This document shows, in pieces, positions 61,791 through 64,000 of a DNA stretch of 64,000 nucleotides. Below the pieces are notes generated by a model that saw only the letters and a program-made list of their open reading frames with translations, was not told where the DNA came from and made no database searches. Positions within the stretch are counted from its first letter, which is position 1. The number at the start of each line of letters is the position of its first letter. The stretch is from Sphingopyxis sp. L1A2A (GTDB lineage: Bacteria > Pseudomonadota > Alphaproteobacteria > Sphingomonadales > Sphingomonadaceae). Where the stretch lies: contig NZ_SCOT01000008.1 of assembly GCF_005502465.1 (NCBI RefSeq), forward strand, positions 1-64,000, in the 5' to 3' direction. A program made the position numbers and the translations under genes.

Positions 61791-63610
61791 TCCACCGTCA
61801 CCGACTTCGCCAGATTCCGCGGCTGATCGACGTCCGTCCCCTTCGCCACCGCAACATGATACGCCAAGAGCTGCACCGGAACCGCATACACCAAAGGCGC
61901 GATCAGCGGGTGGACCTTGGGCATTTCGATCGTCGCCATGCAGCCGTCGCCGGCTTCGGCGATCCCCACGGCATCGCTGATCAGCACGACCTTGCCGCCG
62001 CGCGCCATCACTTCGTGCATGTTGCTGACGGTCTTTTCAAACAGCGGGCCGCTGGGCGCGAGGACGATGACCGGGACCGATTCGTCGATCAGCGCGATCG
62101 GGCCGTGCTTCATTTCACCCGACGCATAACCTTCGGCATGGATATAGCTGATTTCCTTGAGTTTTAGCGCACCCTCCATCGCCAGCGGATAGTCGGGACC
62201 GCGGCCAAGATAGAGCACGTCGCGCGCCGGGGCGACGAGATGCGCCATCGCCGCGATGTCATCGTCATGCGCCAGCGCGGCGTTGAGCGCCGCGGGTGCT
62301 TCGATCAGATGCTCGACGATCTCATGCTCGTCGGCGGCGCTGAGCTTGCCCTTTTTGAGCGCGAGATGGGCCGCGAGCGCCGCGAGCACCGCGAGCTGGC
62401 AGGTGAACGCCTTGGTCGACGCGACGCCGATCTCCGGCCCCGCGTGGGTCGGCAGCAACAGGTCGGCCTCGCGCGCCATGCTGCTGGTCGGGACGTTGAC
62501 GACAACCGCGATCGTCTGGCCGTTTGCCTTGCAATGACGCAGCGCCGCGAGGGTGTCGGCGGTCTCGCCCGACTGCGAAATGAACAGCGCCAGCCCGCCG
62601 GGTTGCAGCACCGGGTCGCGATAGCGAAACTCGCTCGCGACATCGATGTCGACCGGAACGCGCGCGAAGGTCTCGAACCAATATTTGGCGACCATGCCGG
62701 CGTAGAAGCTGGTGCCGCACGCGACGATGGTGATGCGGTCGATCTTGCTGAGGTCGAAATCCATCTGCGGCAGCGCGACCGTCTGTTCGAGCGGTCGGAT
62801 GTAGGAGGACAGCGTCTGCGCGACCACGGTCGGCTGCTCGAAAATCTCCTTCTGCATGAAGTGGCGGTAATTGCCTTTTTCGACCGCCGCGGCGGTGACG
62901 CCCGAAGTCGTAATCTCACGCGCTACGGGGTTGTTCGCGCTGTCGAAAATCTGTGCGCCTTCGCGCGTGATGACGACCCAGTCGCCTTCCTCGAGATAGG
63001 CGATCTTTTGCGTCAGCGGCGCGAGCGCCAAGGCATCGGAGCCCAAATAGGTTTCACCCTCGCCATAACCGACGACCAGCGGCGAGCCGAGCCGCGCGCC
63101 GATCAGCAGGTCGGGATGCTGGCGAAACGCGATGGCAAGCGCAAAGGCACCGCGCAGCTGCGGCAGCACCGCCTGCACCGCGTCCTGCGGCGACAAGCCC
63201 GCCTCGACCTGTTCGGACACGAGATGCGCGACGACTTCGGTATCGGTCTCGCTCTCGAACCGGCGCCCGCGCGCGGTCAGCGCCTCGCGCAGCGGCTTGA
63301 AATTCTCGATGATCCCGTTGTGGACCAGCGCCACCTCGCCCGTCGCATGGGGGTGCGCGTTACTCGTCGTCGGGGCGCCGTGGGTCGCCCAGCGCGTGTG
63401 CGCGATGCCGACGGTGCCGGGCGCGGGATTGCCGGCGAGTTCCTTGACCAGATTGCCCAGCTTGCCCTCGGCACGGCGGCGGATCAGCTGACCGCCTTCG
63501 ACCGTGCAGACGCCCGCGCTGTCATAGCCGCGATATTCCATGCGCTTCAGCCCGTCGACGAGGCGATCCGCGACCTGGGCAGTGCCGATGATTCCGATAA
63601 TTCCGCACAT
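61787..63610 (-). CDS. glmS: Glutamine:fructose-6-phosphate aminotransferase
   Basis: Makes glucosamine 6-phosphate from fructose 6-phosphate and glutamine for peptidoglycan and LPS. The 607-residue protein has the N-terminal nucleophile MCGIIGIIGT (Cys2 after Met removal), the glutamine-domain signature HTRWATHGAPT and NGIIENF, a short linker, and two SIS sugar-binding domains with ACGTSFYAG, SQSGETADT and LGRGPDYPLAMEGALKLKEISYIHAE (GRGPDYPLAMEGALKLKE). C-terminal DQPRNLAKSVTVE is complete. It follows the PIN-domain gene by 15 bases. Confidence 0.97.
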   Translation of the reverse strand: MCGIIGIIGTAQVADRLVDGLKRMEYRGYDSAGVCTVEGGQLIRRRAEGKLGNLVKELAGNPAPGTVGIAHTRWATHGAPTTSNAHPHATGEVALVHNGIIENFKPLREALTARGRRFESETDTEVVAHLVSEQVEAGLSPQDAVQAVLPQLRGAFALAIAFRQHPDLLIGARLGSPLVVGYGEGETYLGSDALALAPLTQKIAYLEEGDWVVITREGAQIFDSANNPVAREITTSGVTAAAVEKGNYRHFMQKEIFEQPTVVAQTLSSYIRPLEQTVALPQMDFDLSKIDRITIVACGTSFYAGMVAKYWFETFARVPVDIDVASEFRYRDPVLQPGGLALFISQSGETADTLAALRHCKANGQTIAVVVNVPTSSMAREADLLLPTHAGPEIGVASTKAFTCQLAVLAALAAHLALKKGKLSAADEHEIVEHLIEAPAALNAALAHDDDIAAMAHLVAPARDVLYLGRGPDYPLAMEGALKLKEISYIHAEGYASGEMKHGPIALIDESVPVIVLAPSGPLFEKTVSNMHEVMARGGKVVLISDAVGIAEAGDGCMATIEMPKVHPLIAPLVYAVPVQLLAYHVAVAKGTDVDQPRNLAKSVTVE

Positions 63611-63625
63611 GAATTCTGGCTTTCG

Positions 63626-64000
63626 TTAAAGAATATAGGGGACACGGATACCCGGCATATTGGGCGGGAAATCCTTGGTATTGCGGGTGATGAGAACGCG
63701 CCCACGGGTTTGGGCGGTGGCGAGGATAATGGCGTCTGGCGACCTTAGCCGCGGACGATCGCGGCGCAATGCCGCAGCGCGCGAGGCAATTTCGTCGTCG
63801 ATTTCATCAAGACCGAAATGCGCCAGAAACGCCATTGCCTCGCTGACAACGCGCTCGTCGCCCTTGGACAGCACTTCGATCCACGCCATGCGGCTGATCC
63901 AGGGGCGGGCGCCATTGTGCGTCGCGCGTCGGATTTCCGCCCGGGCAGGCGGATAACCGGCGAGGGCATCGATGACGATGTTCGCGTCGAAAATATAGCC
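63626..64000 (-). CDS. PIN-domain (VapC-like) toxin, cut by the window edge
   Basis: At least 125 residues of a PIN-domain RNase running off the right edge; the start is not visible. The four acidic positions are present: the first Asp in YIFDANIVIDAL, Glu in MAWIEVL, Asp in SPDAIILATA and the Asp/Asn in LITRNTKDF. VapC toxins cleave RNA at specific sites and pair with a small antitoxin encoded just upstream, which would lie outside this window. It is transcribed toward glmS with a 15-base gap. Confidence 0.8.
   Translation of the reverse strand, partial: GYIFDANIVIDALAGYPPARAEIRRATHNGARPWISRMAWIEVLSKGDERVVSEAMAFLAHFGLDEIDDEIASRAAALRRDRPRLRSPDAIILATAQTRGRVLITRNTKDFPPNMPGIRVPYIL

Noticed and set aside
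1..64000. CRISPR arrays, rRNA operons, insertion sequences, prophage genes
   Set aside because: No regularly spaced repeats, no rRNA-like sequence, no transposase, integrase or phage structural gene could be supported.

Overview
The window is a high-GC, gene-dense chromosomal segment of an alphaproteobacterium, most likely a sphingomonad close to Sphingopyxis or Sphingomonas. The placement is inferred from protein content and gene order. It rests on zapA - 6S RNA - 5-formyl-THF cyclo-ligase, petABC (Rieske, cytochrome b, cytochrome c1), argD-argF-hslO, a CpdR-type response regulator beside an N-formylglutamate amidohydrolase, an EipA/DUF1134 protein, and GTCGAGACAC- and CATTGCGAG-type intergenic palindromes. 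No phage, integrase, transposase, CRISPR array or rRNA was seen. No gene-free stretch exceeds about 300 bases.

Layout. 1-10 kb (minus strand): efp, an OPT transporter, thiE, an O-methyltransferase and the central carbon run tkt-gap-pgk-fda. 10.1-13.3 kb: zapA, 6S RNA, 5-formyl-THF cyclo-ligase, DUF2842, tRNA-Asp and an AI-2E family permease. 13.4-21.3 kb (plus): four tandem genes for exported DUF11-like proteins, ending in a 1720-residue probable outer-membrane protein. 21.4-26.1 kb (minus): the branched-chain 2-oxoacid dehydrogenase genes and thyA. 26.2-30.5 kb: a RadC-like protein, tRNA-Pro, a candidate small RNA, the amidohydrolase, cpdR, tRNA-Val, and a divergent SDR / hydrolase pair. 30.5-37.6 kb: an iron-uptake and flavin-redox locus (TonB, siderophore receptor, PiuC, then ApbE, DUF4198, DUF2271 and PepSY on the other strand) with Fur-like sites at both ends. 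37.7-43.5 kb: tRNA-Ser, eipA, a diguanylate cyclase, apt and the cytochrome bc1 genes. 43.6-53.2 kb: trmL-hemF, two paralogous membrane proteins, lipB, queC-queE, a second candidate small RNA, and argD-argF-hslO. 53.3-64 kb: a CDF transporter, a luciferase-like monooxygenase, an Lrp/LysE pair, an aldo/keto reductase, DUF411, dienelactone hydrolase and HAD proteins, a TumE/TumA-type toxin-antitoxin pair, glmS, and a PIN-domain toxin cut by the right edge.

Most genes are housekeeping. The parts least explained by known systems are the DUF11 cluster at 13.4-21.3 kb and the flavin half of the iron locus, where the DUF2271 protein carries a sequence close to an ApbE flavinylation motif. Two structured intergenic stretches (26.9-27.0 kb plus, 49.4-49.5 kb minus) look like unannotated small RNAs. 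Three families of near-perfect inverted repeats, each present twice, sit at gene ends.
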